Below are positions 9,740 through 23,993 of a DNA stretch of 55,589 nucleotides, in pieces. The stretch is from contig JAJQCJ010000003.1 of NCBI GenBank assembly GCA_021202775.1, forward strand, positions 1 to 55,589, given 5' to 3'. The stretch is from Clostridiales bacterium. Its GTDB lineage: Bacteria; Bacillota; Clostridia; Oscillospirales; Oscillospiraceae. Below the pieces are notes generated by a model. It was not told the DNA's origin. It saw only the letters and a program-made list of their open reading frames with translations, and ran no database searches. A program made the position numbers and the translations under genes. Position 1 is the first letter of the stretch. Each line of letters begins with the position of its first letter.

Positions 9740-10420
9740 TTGGCTGAAAAATTGGATTTCACAATAGAGACGAAAAAAGACCTGATCGATGCGGTTCGGG
9801 AATTTGGCATTTTACCGTTTTTCCGCAACGCGCTCCCCGGTTTCTCCGTGGAGGAACACGCTGCACCCTCCGCATGGTTTTCCGATGAGCCGGGTGTGTG
9901 GGAATGGAAGGGCCCGGTCATTCAGGAGGCGGGCTGCGCCTACGGGAAATTTTTCGAGAAGAAGGCGGCATTCATCAGCGCAGCGTGGTTCCCGGACTTC
10001 GCCAACTACCGCAGAGACGGATATGACTTCGATGCGCGGTTTGACGACGGGCTGGCCTCCCGTAAGGACAGGCAGCTTTTTGATTTGGTGGACGCCCGTG
10101 CGCCGGTGCTGTCCAAAACGCTGAAACGGGAGGGCAACTACAGAAAGGGCGGCACAACCGGCTTTGACACCTCCATGAACCGCCTGCAGGCCCAGGGCTA
10201 TGTGGTCATCAGCAACTTTGTCTACATGAAGGACCGCTATGGAAACGAATACGGCTGGGGGGTGGCGGAGTATTCCACGCCGGAGAAATTCTTCGGTACG
10301 GCGTTCACCGACGCGGTTTATCAACGCCAACCGGAGGAATCTTTTTGCCGGCTGCTGGAGCATCTGCATGAGATTCTGCCGGACGTCCCGGACCAATCCT
10401 TACGCAGTTTTCTCAGGTGA
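9740..10420 (+). CDS. AlkZ-related protein (function unknown)
   Basis: ETKKDLIDAVREFGILPFFRNALPGFSVEEHAAPSAWF and YRRDGYDFDARFDDGLAS recall the Firmicute AlkZ-related family; TTG start proposed. Confidence 0.6.
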   Translation: MAEKLDFTIETKKDLIDAVREFGILPFFRNALPGFSVEEHAAPSAWFSDEPGVWEWKGPVIQEAGCAYGKFFEKKAAFISAAWFPDFANYRRDGYDFDARFDDGLASRKDRQLFDLVDARAPVLSKTLKREGNYRKGGTTGFDTSMNRLQAQGYVVISNFVYMKDRYGNEYGWGVAEYSTPEKFFGTAFTDAVYQRQPEESFCRLLEHLHEILPDVPDQSLRSFLR

Positions 10421-10478
10421 TGCCTTTGAAACCGCATTATCCGCTTCAATTTGCATTTTATAGAAATCAGGTAACGCT

Positions 10479-11612
10479 ATGAGTCAAAAAAATGATAACG
10501 TTTTAGAATCCTCCGTGGGCATGGCAGTCGTTGACGCGCTGCCCGTGCTGTGCTTCAGCGCCTCTATGATTCTGATCGGGCAGGTTTATCAGTCCACTGT
10601 GTTCATGGTCGGCGCAGTCCTATGTGTGCTGGCGGGGGTCGGGAAGGTGCTGTGGAAGCTCATCCTCGCCATCGCCCATAAGGATGTTCCCATTTTATAT
10701 CGGCAGTTTCGCTTTCTCATGCCGGCCGGTTTTGTCCTGATGATTGTCTCACTGGTCATCAACCGGCCATCGCTGTCAGTGCTATGGAAGAACATCTCAT
10801 CCTTCCCGTGTAATATCCTGTTTCTGGTCGCCCTGGCTGGGTTTGTGGTCATGGGTATCCTCGGCGCAAAGCTGGATTCCTCAAGCAGGAAAGCCAACTG
10901 GATTGAGCAGCTCGTCAACCTGGCTGCGGAGCTGTGTATTCTGTTTGCCGTGGTGATCATCTGGTACGGCAGCGACTATTACCATGCGGACACCGCGCAG
11001 TATCTGCAAAGCACAGATGCCGTCCAGGTGACAGAAATCAGCGACGGTCTGTTCTTCGACGGCAGCGGAACGGACGCCGCCCTGATTTTCTACCCCGGCG
11101 CAAAGGTGGAGTACACGGCTTATGCGCCCATTATGATGGAGCTTGCGGAACACGGCGTAGACTGTTTCCTGCTGGAGATGCCGTACAACATGGCGATCTT
11201 CGGCATGAACCGGGCGGATGAGATTCTGTCGGCATACTCCTATGAGAACTGGTATATCTCCGGCCACTCCCTGGGCGGGGCCATGGCCGCATCCTATGCC
11301 GCGGGGCATACGGAGGAATTGGACGGCGTGGTGCTCCTGGCGGCGTATGCCACGGAGTCACTGGACGGCCTTCCCGCGCTGGCAATCTATGGCAGCGAGG
11401 ACGGTGTGCTGAGCATGGAGAAGCTGGAAACCGGGCGGCAGTATGCCGAGGACTACACCGAGATCTGCATTGACGGCGGCAATCACGCCGGGTTCGGCTG
11501 CTACGGGGCCCAGAGCGGAGACGGCGCCGCAGGCATCACCCAGGAGGAACAGTGGGCGCAGACGGTAGAGACAATTTTGGATTGGATGAATGGAAGAAAT
11601 TCCGGCACATGA
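10479..11612 (+). CDS. Membrane-anchored alpha/beta hydrolase
   Basis: N-terminal TM helices; nucleophile elbow SGHSLGGAMAASYA; late GGNHAGFG histidine. Confidence 0.75.
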   Translation: MSQKNDNVLESSVGMAVVDALPVLCFSASMILIGQVYQSTVFMVGAVLCVLAGVGKVLWKLILAIAHKDVPILYRQFRFLMPAGFVLMIVSLVINRPSLSVLWKNISSFPCNILFLVALAGFVVMGILGAKLDSSSRKANWIEQLVNLAAELCILFAVVIIWYGSDYYHADTAQYLQSTDAVQVTEISDGLFFDGSGTDAALIFYPGAKVEYTAYAPIMMELAEHGVDCFLLEMPYNMAIFGMNRADEILSAYSYENWYISGHSLGGAMAASYAAGHTEELDGVVLLAAYATESLDGLPALAIYGSEDGVLSMEKLETGRQYAEDYTEICIDGGNHAGFGCYGAQSGDGAAGITQEEQWAQTVETILDWMNGRNSGT

Positions 11613-11692
11613 AATCAGGGCAAACTCAGAACTGACAAGCACGACAGCGTATGAGGGCTGCGCAGACATCGCATCAACAGGAGGTGTTCTTC

Positions 11693-12529
11693 ATGGAAAC
11701 CGAGGAAAACATTCTCTATCATTACACAGATTTTTCCGCTCTGGACGGGATACTGAGCAATTCGGAACTGCGGCTGAACAACGTTCTGAACATGAATGAC
11801 GCCTCGGAAATGCTGCTGTTCATGAGCGGCCTGTGCAAAGCGGTATTGGAGCGGTTCCAGGCGGAAGGCGATCTGGAAAGGGCGAAGTGGACTGTGAAAG
11901 TTTTTTCCGAGGAAAGGAAAAAAGAGTTCGTTTATTCCGCCTATGCTGCCTGCTTTTCCTGCTATCGGGACGATGCCGCGCAATGGGAACGGTACGCGAA
12001 CAGGGGCCGGGGCGTCTGTATTGCGGTCAGAGAAAGTTTGCTGCAAAAAATGACGGTAGAGCCCCTTTCTCTGCAGTCTGTCTTTTATCAGGATGATGTG
12101 AGTGAACATGAACTCGTGGATACCCTGTATGAGCTTATCCGGCAAAATCAGCTTCCGCTTCAGATGACACCCGGGATACGGGAAACATTGAACCATGCGT
12201 GGACTGCATCCGCGGCGTTCAAGCATCCCTCGTTTGCCAGCGAGAAGGAAGTAAGGCTTGTGATCTCTCCCTTTGAGCAGGGCTTTTTCGATGTGAAACC
12301 GCGCTACCACATTGCAAAAGAACGAATCAAAAAGTACTACCCTGTGGACTTACAGAAAATGTGCAGTCAGGCGAATATCCGGCTGGAAGATGTCATTACA
12401 GAACTGATCATAGGGCCGGAGTCCACGCAGTCGATCCCGATCCTGCAAGATTATCTGAATGATCATGGATACCCGGAGCTGGCCGGCCGGGTCACGAAGT
12501 CGGCCTGCCCGCTGAGACGGAAAATCTAA
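11693..12529 (+). CDS. DUF2971-type protein
   Basis: LYHYTDFSALDGILSNSELRLNNVLNMNDASEM and CFSCYRDDAAQWERYANRGRGVCIAV motifs. Confidence 0.75.
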   Translation: METEENILYHYTDFSALDGILSNSELRLNNVLNMNDASEMLLFMSGLCKAVLERFQAEGDLERAKWTVKVFSEERKKEFVYSAYAACFSCYRDDAAQWERYANRGRGVCIAVRESLLQKMTVEPLSLQSVFYQDDVSEHELVDTLYELIRQNQLPLQMTPGIRETLNHAWTASAAFKHPSFASEKEVRLVISPFEQGFFDVKPRYHIAKERIKKYYPVDLQKMCSQANIRLEDVITELIIGPESTQSIPILQDYLNDHGYPELAGRVTKSACPLRRKI

Positions 12530-12562
12530 TGTCCTGCTTTTATGAGCAGATCAATAAGCGTT

Positions 12563-12605
12563 AAAAAGTGTGTACCATCCCGAAGGCCGGGACGGCACAC
12601 ACTTT
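12563..12605. terminator. Terminator hairpin between convergent genes
   Basis: AAAGTGTGT...ACACACTTT interrupted stem between DUF2971 (+) and ptsI (-). Confidence 0.5.
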
Positions 12606-12679
12606 CCTGTTTCAGGCCGAAATCAGCCGACGGGTGATTTGGTTTTTCTGTCGGGGAATCATCTGCCCCAATGGCCCCG

Positions 12680-14349
12680 TCATCCCTCCAGCAGTTCCAG
12701 GGTGCAGGTCTGGGCGATGCTCTTGCGAATGGCCGCCCGGAGGGCAGCACGCTGGCAGGCGAGACGCTGAGCTCGTCAATGCCCATGGCCAGGAAGGTGG
12801 GCAGCAGGGAGAGGTCTGCCCCCAGCTCGCCGCAGATGCCGATCCAGATGCCCTCCGCATGGGCGGCGTCGGCGGCCATTTTCAGCGCCCGCAGGATGGC
12901 CGGGTGATGAGGGTCGAAGAACTTGCCCAGATCATTGCACTGACGGTCACAGGCCAGGGTGTACTGGGTCAGGTCGTTGGTGCCCACAGAGAAGAAGTCC
13001 ACCAGCTTCGCCAGGTCCCGGGCCATGAAGACAGAGGCCGGCGTCTCCACCATGATACCGATCTCGGTTTCCGGGTTGAAGGGGATGCCCTCCTGGGTCA
13101 GCTCCGCCATGACGCTCTTGCAGGCCCGTTTGCACTCCTTCACCTCCCAGACGGAGGTGATCATGGGGAACATGATGGCCACCTTGCCGTAGGCAGAGGC
13201 CCGGTACAGCGCCCGCAGCTGGGTGCGGAACACCTCCGGCCGGTTCAGGCAGATGCGGATGGCCCGAAGGCCCATGGCGGGGTTCTCCTCCTTCGTCAGA
13301 TGGAAGTAGTCCACCTGCTTGTCTGCGCCGATGTCCAGGGTGCGGATGATGACCCGTTTGCCATTCATGGCTTCGGCCACAGACTTGTACGCCTGGAACT
13401 GCTCCTCCTCGGTGGGGTAGTCGCTGGCGGCCAGGTAGAGAAACTCGGAGCGGAACAGGCCGATGCCCTGGCCGTCATTGGAGAGGACGGCGCTGACATC
13501 CTCCGGTGAGCCGATGTTGCAGTAGACCTTGATGTGCCGCCCGTCCAGGGTCACGTCCTCCTGGCCCCGCATGGTCTGCATCAGCTCCCGCATCTGCTCC
13601 TGTTTGGCCAGTTTCTCCCGGAAGGACTGGAGGGTCAGCTCGTCCGGCTCCAGGCATACCTTGCCGGTCTCCCCGTCGATGTAAGCTGTCCGTCCCTCAT
13701 AGCTCTGCTTCAGGGCGTCCCCCAGACCGCAGATGGCGGGGATGCCCATGGTCCGGGCCAGAATCGCCGTGTGGCTGTTGCCGGAGCCGCCCTGGGTGAT
13801 AAAGCCGAGGATTTTGGTCTTGTCCAGCTGGAGGGTCTCCGAGGGGGCCAGATCGTCGGCGGCCAGAATGACCGGCTCCTCCGAGTCAATGCCGCCCTCT
13901 ACAACGCCCATGAGGTTGTTCAGAATGCGCCGGGTGACATCCTTGATGTCGGCGGCCCTGGCCTGCATATACTCGTCGTCCATGGCGGCGAACATGGCGG
14001 CGAACTGTTCTCCCGCCTGCTGGACGGCATATTCCACATTGCAATGCTCCTCCTCCAGCGCGGAGAGGATGCAGTCCACATAGTCCTCGTCCTCCACGAA
14101 CATGGCGTGGGTCTCAAAGAGGACGGCAGACTCGTCGCCGGACTCCGCCCGGCACTTCTCCGCCAGCGCCTCCAGCTGCTCCATAGACTGGGCCTGGGCA
14201 CGCTCCAGACGGGCCTTTTCGCCCTCGATATCTTCTACCGTGCGCTGTGTGACCGCGCCGCTGCTGCGCCGGAAGAAGTACAGCGGCCCACTGGTCACAC
14301 CTTTTGACACGCCCTTGCCCTGCATTAAAATCATATTGTTCCCTCCCAT
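12680..14349 (-). CDS. ptsI: Phosphoenolpyruvate-protein phosphotransferase (PTS Enzyme I), with an apparent 1-nt frameshift near 12742-12744
   Basis: GGSGNSHTAILARTMGIPAICG, GLFRSEFLYLA, SVGTNDLTQYTLACDR, GICGELG. The uncorrected ORF runs to 12526; the corrected frame ends ...VLPLRAAIRKSIAQTCTLELLEG* at 12680. Confidence 0.92.
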
Positions 14350-14406
14350 CGGATTGCTTTTTGGTGAAGGACGGGCGCATCATTCCCGTGCGCCCGCCCC
14401 ATTCGT

Positions 14407-14667
14407 TCAGAGATTGGCCTCCAGAAATGCCTTCATTCCGGCGAGGGTGGCATCCTCATCGCCGCCGTCGGCGGAGACGGTGATCTCATCGCCGCCCTTG
14501 ACCCCCAGGCTCATCAGCTTCATCAGCTGCCCCGCCTTGACGGTCTGGCCGCCCTTGGAGATGGTGACGACGGTGGGGGCGTAGCTCTTGGCCTGCTTTG
14601 CCAGCAGTCCGGCGGGGCGGGCGTGGATGCCCAGGGGGTCGGTAATCACATAAGTAAACTGTTTCAT
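14407..14667 (-). CDS. HPr family phosphocarrier protein
   Basis: GIHARPAGLLAKQA His-15 site; MKLMSLGVKGGDEITV; 86 aa. Confidence 0.9.
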   Translation of the reverse strand: MKQFTYVITDPLGIHARPAGLLAKQAKSYAPTVVTISKGGQTVKAGQLMKLMSLGVKGGDEITVSADGGDEDATLAGMKAFLEANL

Positions 14668-14819
14668 AAGAATTGCCTCCTTGCATAACTTTGCATGATA
14701 ATGTTGTATTATTTGAGCGGACAGCTTTGTCCGTGATTCACAGGTATGGCGGCCGCGGCCGGCGGATATGCGAAGCATATCGCCATGGACCGCCGCTTCT
14801 TTTGCCCCTAGTGCAGGTG

Positions 14820-18829
<4,010 letters not shown>

Positions 18830-18893
18830 TGGGACTTTGCTCCTTTCCGCGAGGCCCCGTATGGCAGAGGCCATACGGGGATTCTGCTGCTGT

Positions 18894-20777
18894 TTACCGG
18901 AGGGAGATCAGCTCTTCCAGCCGGCTGCCGGAGGTTTCCCGCACCTGGAGAGAATCATAATCGTCGCTGTTGGTGACCAGCACCGCCGTGATGGGGCTGA
19001 ATCCGGCCTTTTTGATTTCGTCGATGTCAAACCGGATCAGTTCGTCTCCGGCCTTCACCGTGTCGCCTTCGCTGACCAGGGTATGGAAGCCCTTGCCGTT
19101 CATCTTGACGGTGTCCACGCCCACATGAATCAGCAGCTCCATGCCGTCTTTGGAGGCGATGCCGACTGCGTGTTTGGAGTCCACCACAGAGGTGATCTCG
19201 CCGTCAAAGGGGGCCACCACCAGGCCCTCGGAGGGGTCGATGCCGACGCCGTCGCCCAGAACGCCCTCGGCAAAGGTGGGGTCGGGAATTTCAGCGCGGG
19301 GGATGACCTTGCCCTGCACCGGCGCATAGACCGTCATAGGCTTCGTGGCGGCGGCAGTGGGAGTGGCGGGCGCGGCAGCGGCACCGGCAGGGGCGGCAGG
19401 CTCCGCCGCAGGGGCTTCCCCGGCGTCCGTAAGGATATATGCCAGGATGCCGGACACGGCAAAGGCCAGCAGGGCGCAGGCGATGAAACCATAGAAGCTG
19501 ATGTCCAGACCCTCAGGGTTGATCATGCCGGGGATACGGAACAGGCCGTCTCCGGCGAAGGAGTACATCTTGCCGCCCAGTCCGCCAAAAATCGCACCGG
19601 CCAGGCCGCCGCCAATCCATGCGCTGGCAAAGAGCTTGATGTTGGGCAGGGCGATGGAGTAGATGGTGGGTTCCGTCACACCGCAGAGGGTGGAGGCCAG
19701 GTCGCCAAAGCCCAGGCTCTTCTTCTCCGGGTCCTTGGATTTCAGGGCGTAGCCCAGGGACACACCGGCCAGGGCAAAGACGGTCAGGCCCATGACGCCG
19801 TTGATGGGGTCGGAGCCCTGGGTCAGCAGGTTGCTCATCAGAATGGGAATCATGGCGGCGTGGAGGCCCAGCACCACCATCAACTGCCAGAAGGCGCCGA
19901 ACAGTGCGCCGCCGACCACAGAGTTGAAGTTAAAGATGGCGCTCATGCCGGTGGACAGGGCGTTGGAGACAAGGTTCATCACCGGGCCGATGACCAGCCA
20001 GCTCAGGGGGACGGTGATGACCAGCACAAAGACGGGCACCAGCATCATTTGCAGCATCTGAGGGATGAACTTTTTGCCCAGCTTCTCCAGCTTACTGGCC
20101 AGGAAGCCCGCCAGGACGATGGGGAGGAAGGTGCTGGAATAGGTGGCCGAGGCCACGGTGATGCCCAGGAATTTGATGCCCTCCTCCGCGGCCACCGCCG
20201 AGACCAGGTCGGGGTAGACCAGCGCCGCGCCGACGACGGCGGTGACGTAGGGATTGCAGTCAAACACCTTGCCGCAGGTGAAGCCCACAATGATGGGCAT
20301 GAAGTACAGGATGGAGTCCGCCGCCGCGTACAGCACCTGATAGGTGCCGCTGTCGCTGGACAGCAGACTGAAGGTGGTCAGGATGGTCAGGATACCTTTA
20401 ATAATACCGCCGGCGATCATCGGGCCCAGCATGGGCATAATGCAGCCGGAGATGGTCTTGAAGAAGCGGTTCCACAGGCTGTCCTTTTTCACCAGCTTGA
20501 TGGACTCCTTGTCAATGCCGCCCTCGCCGAGGCCGGCGACCTTGCGCACGTCCTTGATTACCTCGTTGACGTGGGTGCCGATGATGACCTGATACTGTCC
20601 GCCCTGGTTCATGACGCCCTTGACGCCCTTCACCGCCATGACCGTATCCTTGTTGGGAATGGTGTCGTCCTTCAGGACGAACCGCAGCCGGGTCATACAG
20701 TTGGTCACGTCGATGATGTTTTCCCTGCCGCCGACGGCCTTGACTACGTCCGCCGCTAACTGTGTGTAATCTGCCAT
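18894..20777 (-). CDS. PTS beta-glucoside-type transporter, fused EIIBCA
   Basis: EIIB IIDVTNCMTRLRFVLKDD, EIIC transmembrane region, EIIA APFDGEI...ELLIHVGVDTVKMNGKGF. Confidence 0.92.
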   Translation of the reverse strand: MADYTQLAADVVKAVGGRENIIDVTNCMTRLRFVLKDDTIPNKDTVMAVKGVKGVMNQGGQYQVIIGTHVNEVIKDVRKVAGLGEGGIDKESIKLVKKDSLWNRFFKTISGCIMPMLGPMIAGGIIKGILTILTTFSLLSSDSGTYQVLYAAADSILYFMPIIVGFTCGKVFDCNPYVTAVVGAALVYPDLVSAVAAEEGIKFLGITVASATYSSTFLPIVLAGFLASKLEKLGKKFIPQMLQMMLVPVFVLVITVPLSWLVIGPVMNLVSNALSTGMSAIFNFNSVVGGALFGAFWQLMVVLGLHAAMIPILMSNLLTQGSDPINGVMGLTVFALAGVSLGYALKSKDPEKKSLGFGDLASTLCGVTEPTIYSIALPNIKLFASAWIGGGLAGAIFGGLGGKMYSFAGDGLFRIPGMINPEGLDISFYGFIACALLAFAVSGILAYILTDAGEAPAAEPAAPAGAAAAPATPTAAATKPMTVYAPVQGKVIPRAEIPDPTFAEGVLGDGVGIDPSEGLVVAPFDGEITSVVDSKHAVGIASKDGMELLIHVGVDTVKMNGKGFHTLVSEGDTVKAGDELIRFDIDEIKKAGFSPITAVLVTNSDDYDSLQVRETSGSRLEELISLR

Positions 20778-20901
20778 GTGATTCTCCTCCTGTGCAAAAT
20801 AAGTTGCATGAATTGCCTCTGAACAGAGGGTTTTTCTGTTCCGGTAAAATAAGTATACCTCTTTTGCGCAAAGGCCGATATAACAAAAGGTCGAAAGGCT
20901 A

Positions 20902-20930
20902 TTGACCAAATCCACACAAAATGCTATCAT
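20902..20930 (+). promoter_or_regulatory. Candidate promoter for the second AraC regulator
   Basis: TTGACC - 17 bp - TATCAT; inverted repeat CTATCAT-TAAC-ATGATAG (20924-20941) over the -10. Confidence 0.6.
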
Positions 20931-20971
20931 TAACATGATAGTGGTTTCTATTGCGGAAAGGGGGGAGGCAA

Positions 20972-22003
20972 ATGAATTTGAACGAATTGCACGAACGGCT
21001 GACACAGCTGTCCGACAGCGAGCGGGCCTATCAGGCGGGGTTCTTTTTTGACGGCTGGGAGGCCCTCCCAAAGGTGAAGATAGACGGCCGGGAGGTTTAC
21101 CGCCTCCAGGATTCCCACAACACCCCGCCGTCCGGCCACGGGGAGTCCCTCTCCTCCACGGACAACCTTACCCGACTGCTGGCCCAGGAGCGGTTTGCCA
21201 TCAAGCGCAACTCCCGCTTCAACCCTGTGCCGGAGCATATCCACTCCTATGTCGAGCTGAACTATGTCTATGCCGGTCAATGCCCTCAGGTGGTGGACGG
21301 AACCCCTGTCCTGCTGAAAGAAAACCAGGTTTTGCTGATCGACACCGACTGCCCCCACTCCATCGGCATTCTGGAGGAGGGGGACATCATGCTCAGCCTG
21401 CTGATTCCAAAGGGATTCTTGCGGGACAACTTGTTTTTGCGGTTTTCCCAGGGCAGCGTCCTCTCTGACTTTTTCATCAACGCCATCAACGTTCAGACGG
21501 ATCACAACCACTTTCTGTTGTTTCACGCGGAGAAGGACCGCCGCATCGCCCTCTTTTTCCAGGAGCTGCTCTGTGAGTATCTGGACCCCTCCGTCAATTC
21601 CGAGGACATCCTGATGTACCTGTTTTCCCTCATCATGGCGGAGCTGATCAACGTGTACGAAAGCGACCTGACCCAGGAGGAGACCTTTTCCACCAGCCCC
21701 ATCGTGGGGATTTTGCGGTATATCGAGCAGAACTTCGCCACCTGCACCCAGGCGTCGGTGGCGGAGCAGTTTCACATCAGCCAGAATTATGTCTCGACCC
21801 TTCTGAAAAAACACACGGGGAAAACCTATATTCAGACGGTGCAGGCGCAAAAGCTGAAATACGCCGCCAGTCTGCTGAAAAATACAGACCGGCCCATCAC
21901 GGAAATCGCCGGCGAGGCCGGGTATGAGAATGTCAGCTTTTTCTATAAAAAGTTTCAGCAGCAGTTCGGGTGTTCACCCGGGGACTATCGGGAGCGGCGG
22001 TGA
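20972..22003 (+). CDS. AraC family transcriptional regulator with cupin-like sensor domain
   Basis: PEHIHSYVELNYVYAG cupin; ITEIAGEAGYENVSFFYKKFQQQFGCSPGDYRERR HTH. Confidence 0.9.
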   Translation: MNLNELHERLTQLSDSERAYQAGFFFDGWEALPKVKIDGREVYRLQDSHNTPPSGHGESLSSTDNLTRLLAQERFAIKRNSRFNPVPEHIHSYVELNYVYAGQCPQVVDGTPVLLKENQVLLIDTDCPHSIGILEEGDIMLSLLIPKGFLRDNLFLRFSQGSVLSDFFINAINVQTDHNHFLLFHAEKDRRIALFFQELLCEYLDPSVNSEDILMYLFSLIMAELINVYESDLTQEETFSTSPIVGILRYIEQNFATCTQASVAEQFHISQNYVSTLLKKHTGKTYIQTVQAQKLKYAASLLKNTDRPITEIAGEAGYENVSFFYKKFQQQFGCSPGDYRERR

Positions 22004-22144
22004 CCCCCGCCTGTGGAAAGGAGATGCCAACGCGGAAATTTACCGCAAGGCGCCGCCCCATCCGGCGACCTCCTTTGCCCGCAATGCATTGATGCAAAGG
22101 TTCCTTAACATGAAAAGAGAGAATTACATTCCGGGGAGGATATC

Positions 22145-23125
22145 ATGCCGAACATGAACTACGCCAATATACCTTATGTAGACAAACCTGTTTCCAGAAT
22201 TCTCGCGGGCACCGCCGGGCGGGAATTTACGAAACCGGAGACTGCCGCCCCGATTTTGGACGGGGCCCTCGCCCAGGGCATCAACACCATTGACACCGCC
22301 CGCAAATACGCGGGGGCGGAACATTCCATCGGGTGCTGGCTGGAGGAGAGAGGGAACCGGGCGCAGGTGGTGCTTCTCTCCAAGTGCGCCCACCCCGGTC
22401 TCTTTGGGCGGAAACGGGTCAATGAAAAGGCGATTCGGGCAGATTTCCGCAAGTCCGCCCGGCAGCTGCACACCGATTACATCGACATTTATCTGCTTCA
22501 CCGGGATGACCCGGAGGTCCCGGCAGGCGAGGTGGTGGAGATCTTCAACGCCATGCACGCGGAAGGGAAAATCGGGGCCTTCGGCGCCTCCAACTGGACC
22601 CATCAGCGGATTCGGGAGGCCAACGAATACGCCTACAGTCACAATCTGATTCCCTTCACCGTGTCCAGCCCCAATTTCGGGCTGGCCGAACAGATAGGCG
22701 ACCCCTGGGGCGGCGGCTGCGTCACCATCTCCGGCCCCGAAAACGAGGACGCCCGCCAATGGTACCGCCAGCAGGATATGCCGGTCATCGCCTATTCCAG
22801 CCTGGGGCGGGGAATGTTCTCCGGGAAGATGAAGAGCAATCAGATGGACGCGGCAAATCAGTTTCTGGACGCCGCCGCCCTCAAGGGATATTGCTGCCCC
22901 CGGAACTTCGAGCGGCTGCGCCGCTGTGAAGAACTGGCTGCACGGAAGGGGTGCAAGGTTCCGCAAATCGCCATGGCCTGGCTTTTTGCCCAGCACCTGA
23001 ACGCCTTTGCGGTGGTCAGCACCTCCAAACCCGCCCGGTTTGCCCAGAATGTGGAGGCGCTGAATCTGAACCTGACGCAGCAGGAAGCCAGATATCTGAA
23101 TCTGGAGGCGGAACAGGGAGATTAG
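22145..23125 (+). CDS. Aldo/keto reductase
   Basis: INTIDTARKYAGAEHSIG, YIDIYLLHRDDPE, GAFGASNW motifs. Confidence 0.9.
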   Translation: MPNMNYANIPYVDKPVSRILAGTAGREFTKPETAAPILDGALAQGINTIDTARKYAGAEHSIGCWLEERGNRAQVVLLSKCAHPGLFGRKRVNEKAIRADFRKSARQLHTDYIDIYLLHRDDPEVPAGEVVEIFNAMHAEGKIGAFGASNWTHQRIREANEYAYSHNLIPFTVSSPNFGLAEQIGDPWGGGCVTISGPENEDARQWYRQQDMPVIAYSSLGRGMFSGKMKSNQMDAANQFLDAAALKGYCCPRNFERLRRCEELAARKGCKVPQIAMAWLFAQHLNAFAVVSTSKPARFAQNVEALNLNLTQQEARYLNLEAEQGD

Positions 23126-23175
23126 CCTCACGCCGCTTTCGTCCATCGCCCACAGTCTGCCAAGGCCCATGCATG

Positions 23176-23212
23176 TGCCCCCATTTCCCGGTATCATCAG
23201 GGAACTGGGGGC
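23176..23212 (+). terminator. Likely terminator
   Basis: GCCCCCAtTTCCC...GGGAAcTGGGGGC hairpin after the aldo/keto reductase gene. Confidence 0.45.
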
Positions 23213-23297
23213 GCAGTTGTATCCTGTTTGTGATTTCCTTTATTTTTACTTTCATTCAACCTTACTTATGGTATAATCATTTTGAGGTGGTGTGAAC

Positions 23298-23993
23298 ATG
23301 GTCACGATTTTAACGGTTGAAGATGATAAAATGGTGCGGCTGCTGACAAAGGCCAAGCTCAGCCCCCGGTATCGCATCCTGGAGGCCGCCAACGGGCAGG
23401 AGGCGCTGGATATCCTGGAGCACGAGCATGTCGACCTGCTGATTGTCGATATTCAAATGCCTGTGATGGACGGCTACGAGCTGATGCGCACCCTCCGGGA
23501 GGCCGGGGACATGACCCCGGCAATCATGCTGACCGCAATGAACACCTTCGCCCATAAAAAGGAGGGCTTTGCCGTCGGTGTGGACGACTACATGACAAAG
23601 CCCATCGACTACGAGGAACTGATTTGGCGCATTGAGGCCATTCTGCGCCGGGCGCAGATTGCGAACGAGCAGAAAATCGTCATTGGAGACTTCTCCATGG
23701 AGCAGGACACCTTTTCGACTCAATATCATGGCAAGCCGATTGCGCTGACCAATAAGGAGTTTCAGCTGCTCTACAAGCTGCTCTCCTACCCAAACGTGGT
23801 CTTTACCAAGCAGCAGCTCATGGACGAGATCTGGGGCTACGACACCGAGACGGAATACGACACCATCAAGACCTATATCAGCCGCCTGCGCAGCAAATGC
23901 GCCGACTGTACGGAGTTTGAACTGACGGCAATCCGCGGCCTGGGGTACCGGGCGGTGATTCACAAGACGGGAGGAAGAGAAAATGAAACGTAA
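23298..23993 (+). CDS. OmpR/PhoB family response regulator
   Basis: Receiver DLLIVDIQMPVMDGYEL...MTKPIDYEEL plus winged-helix LTNKEFQLLYKLLSYPNVVFTKQQLMDEIWG. Confidence 0.95.
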   Translation: MVTILTVEDDKMVRLLTKAKLSPRYRILEAANGQEALDILEHEHVDLLIVDIQMPVMDGYELMRTLREAGDMTPAIMLTAMNTFAHKKEGFAVGVDDYMTKPIDYEELIWRIEAILRRAQIANEQKIVIGDFSMEQDTFSTQYHGKPIALTNKEFQLLYKLLSYPNVVFTKQQLMDEIWGYDTETEYDTIKTYISRLRSKCADCTEFELTAIRGLGYRAVIHKTGGRENET

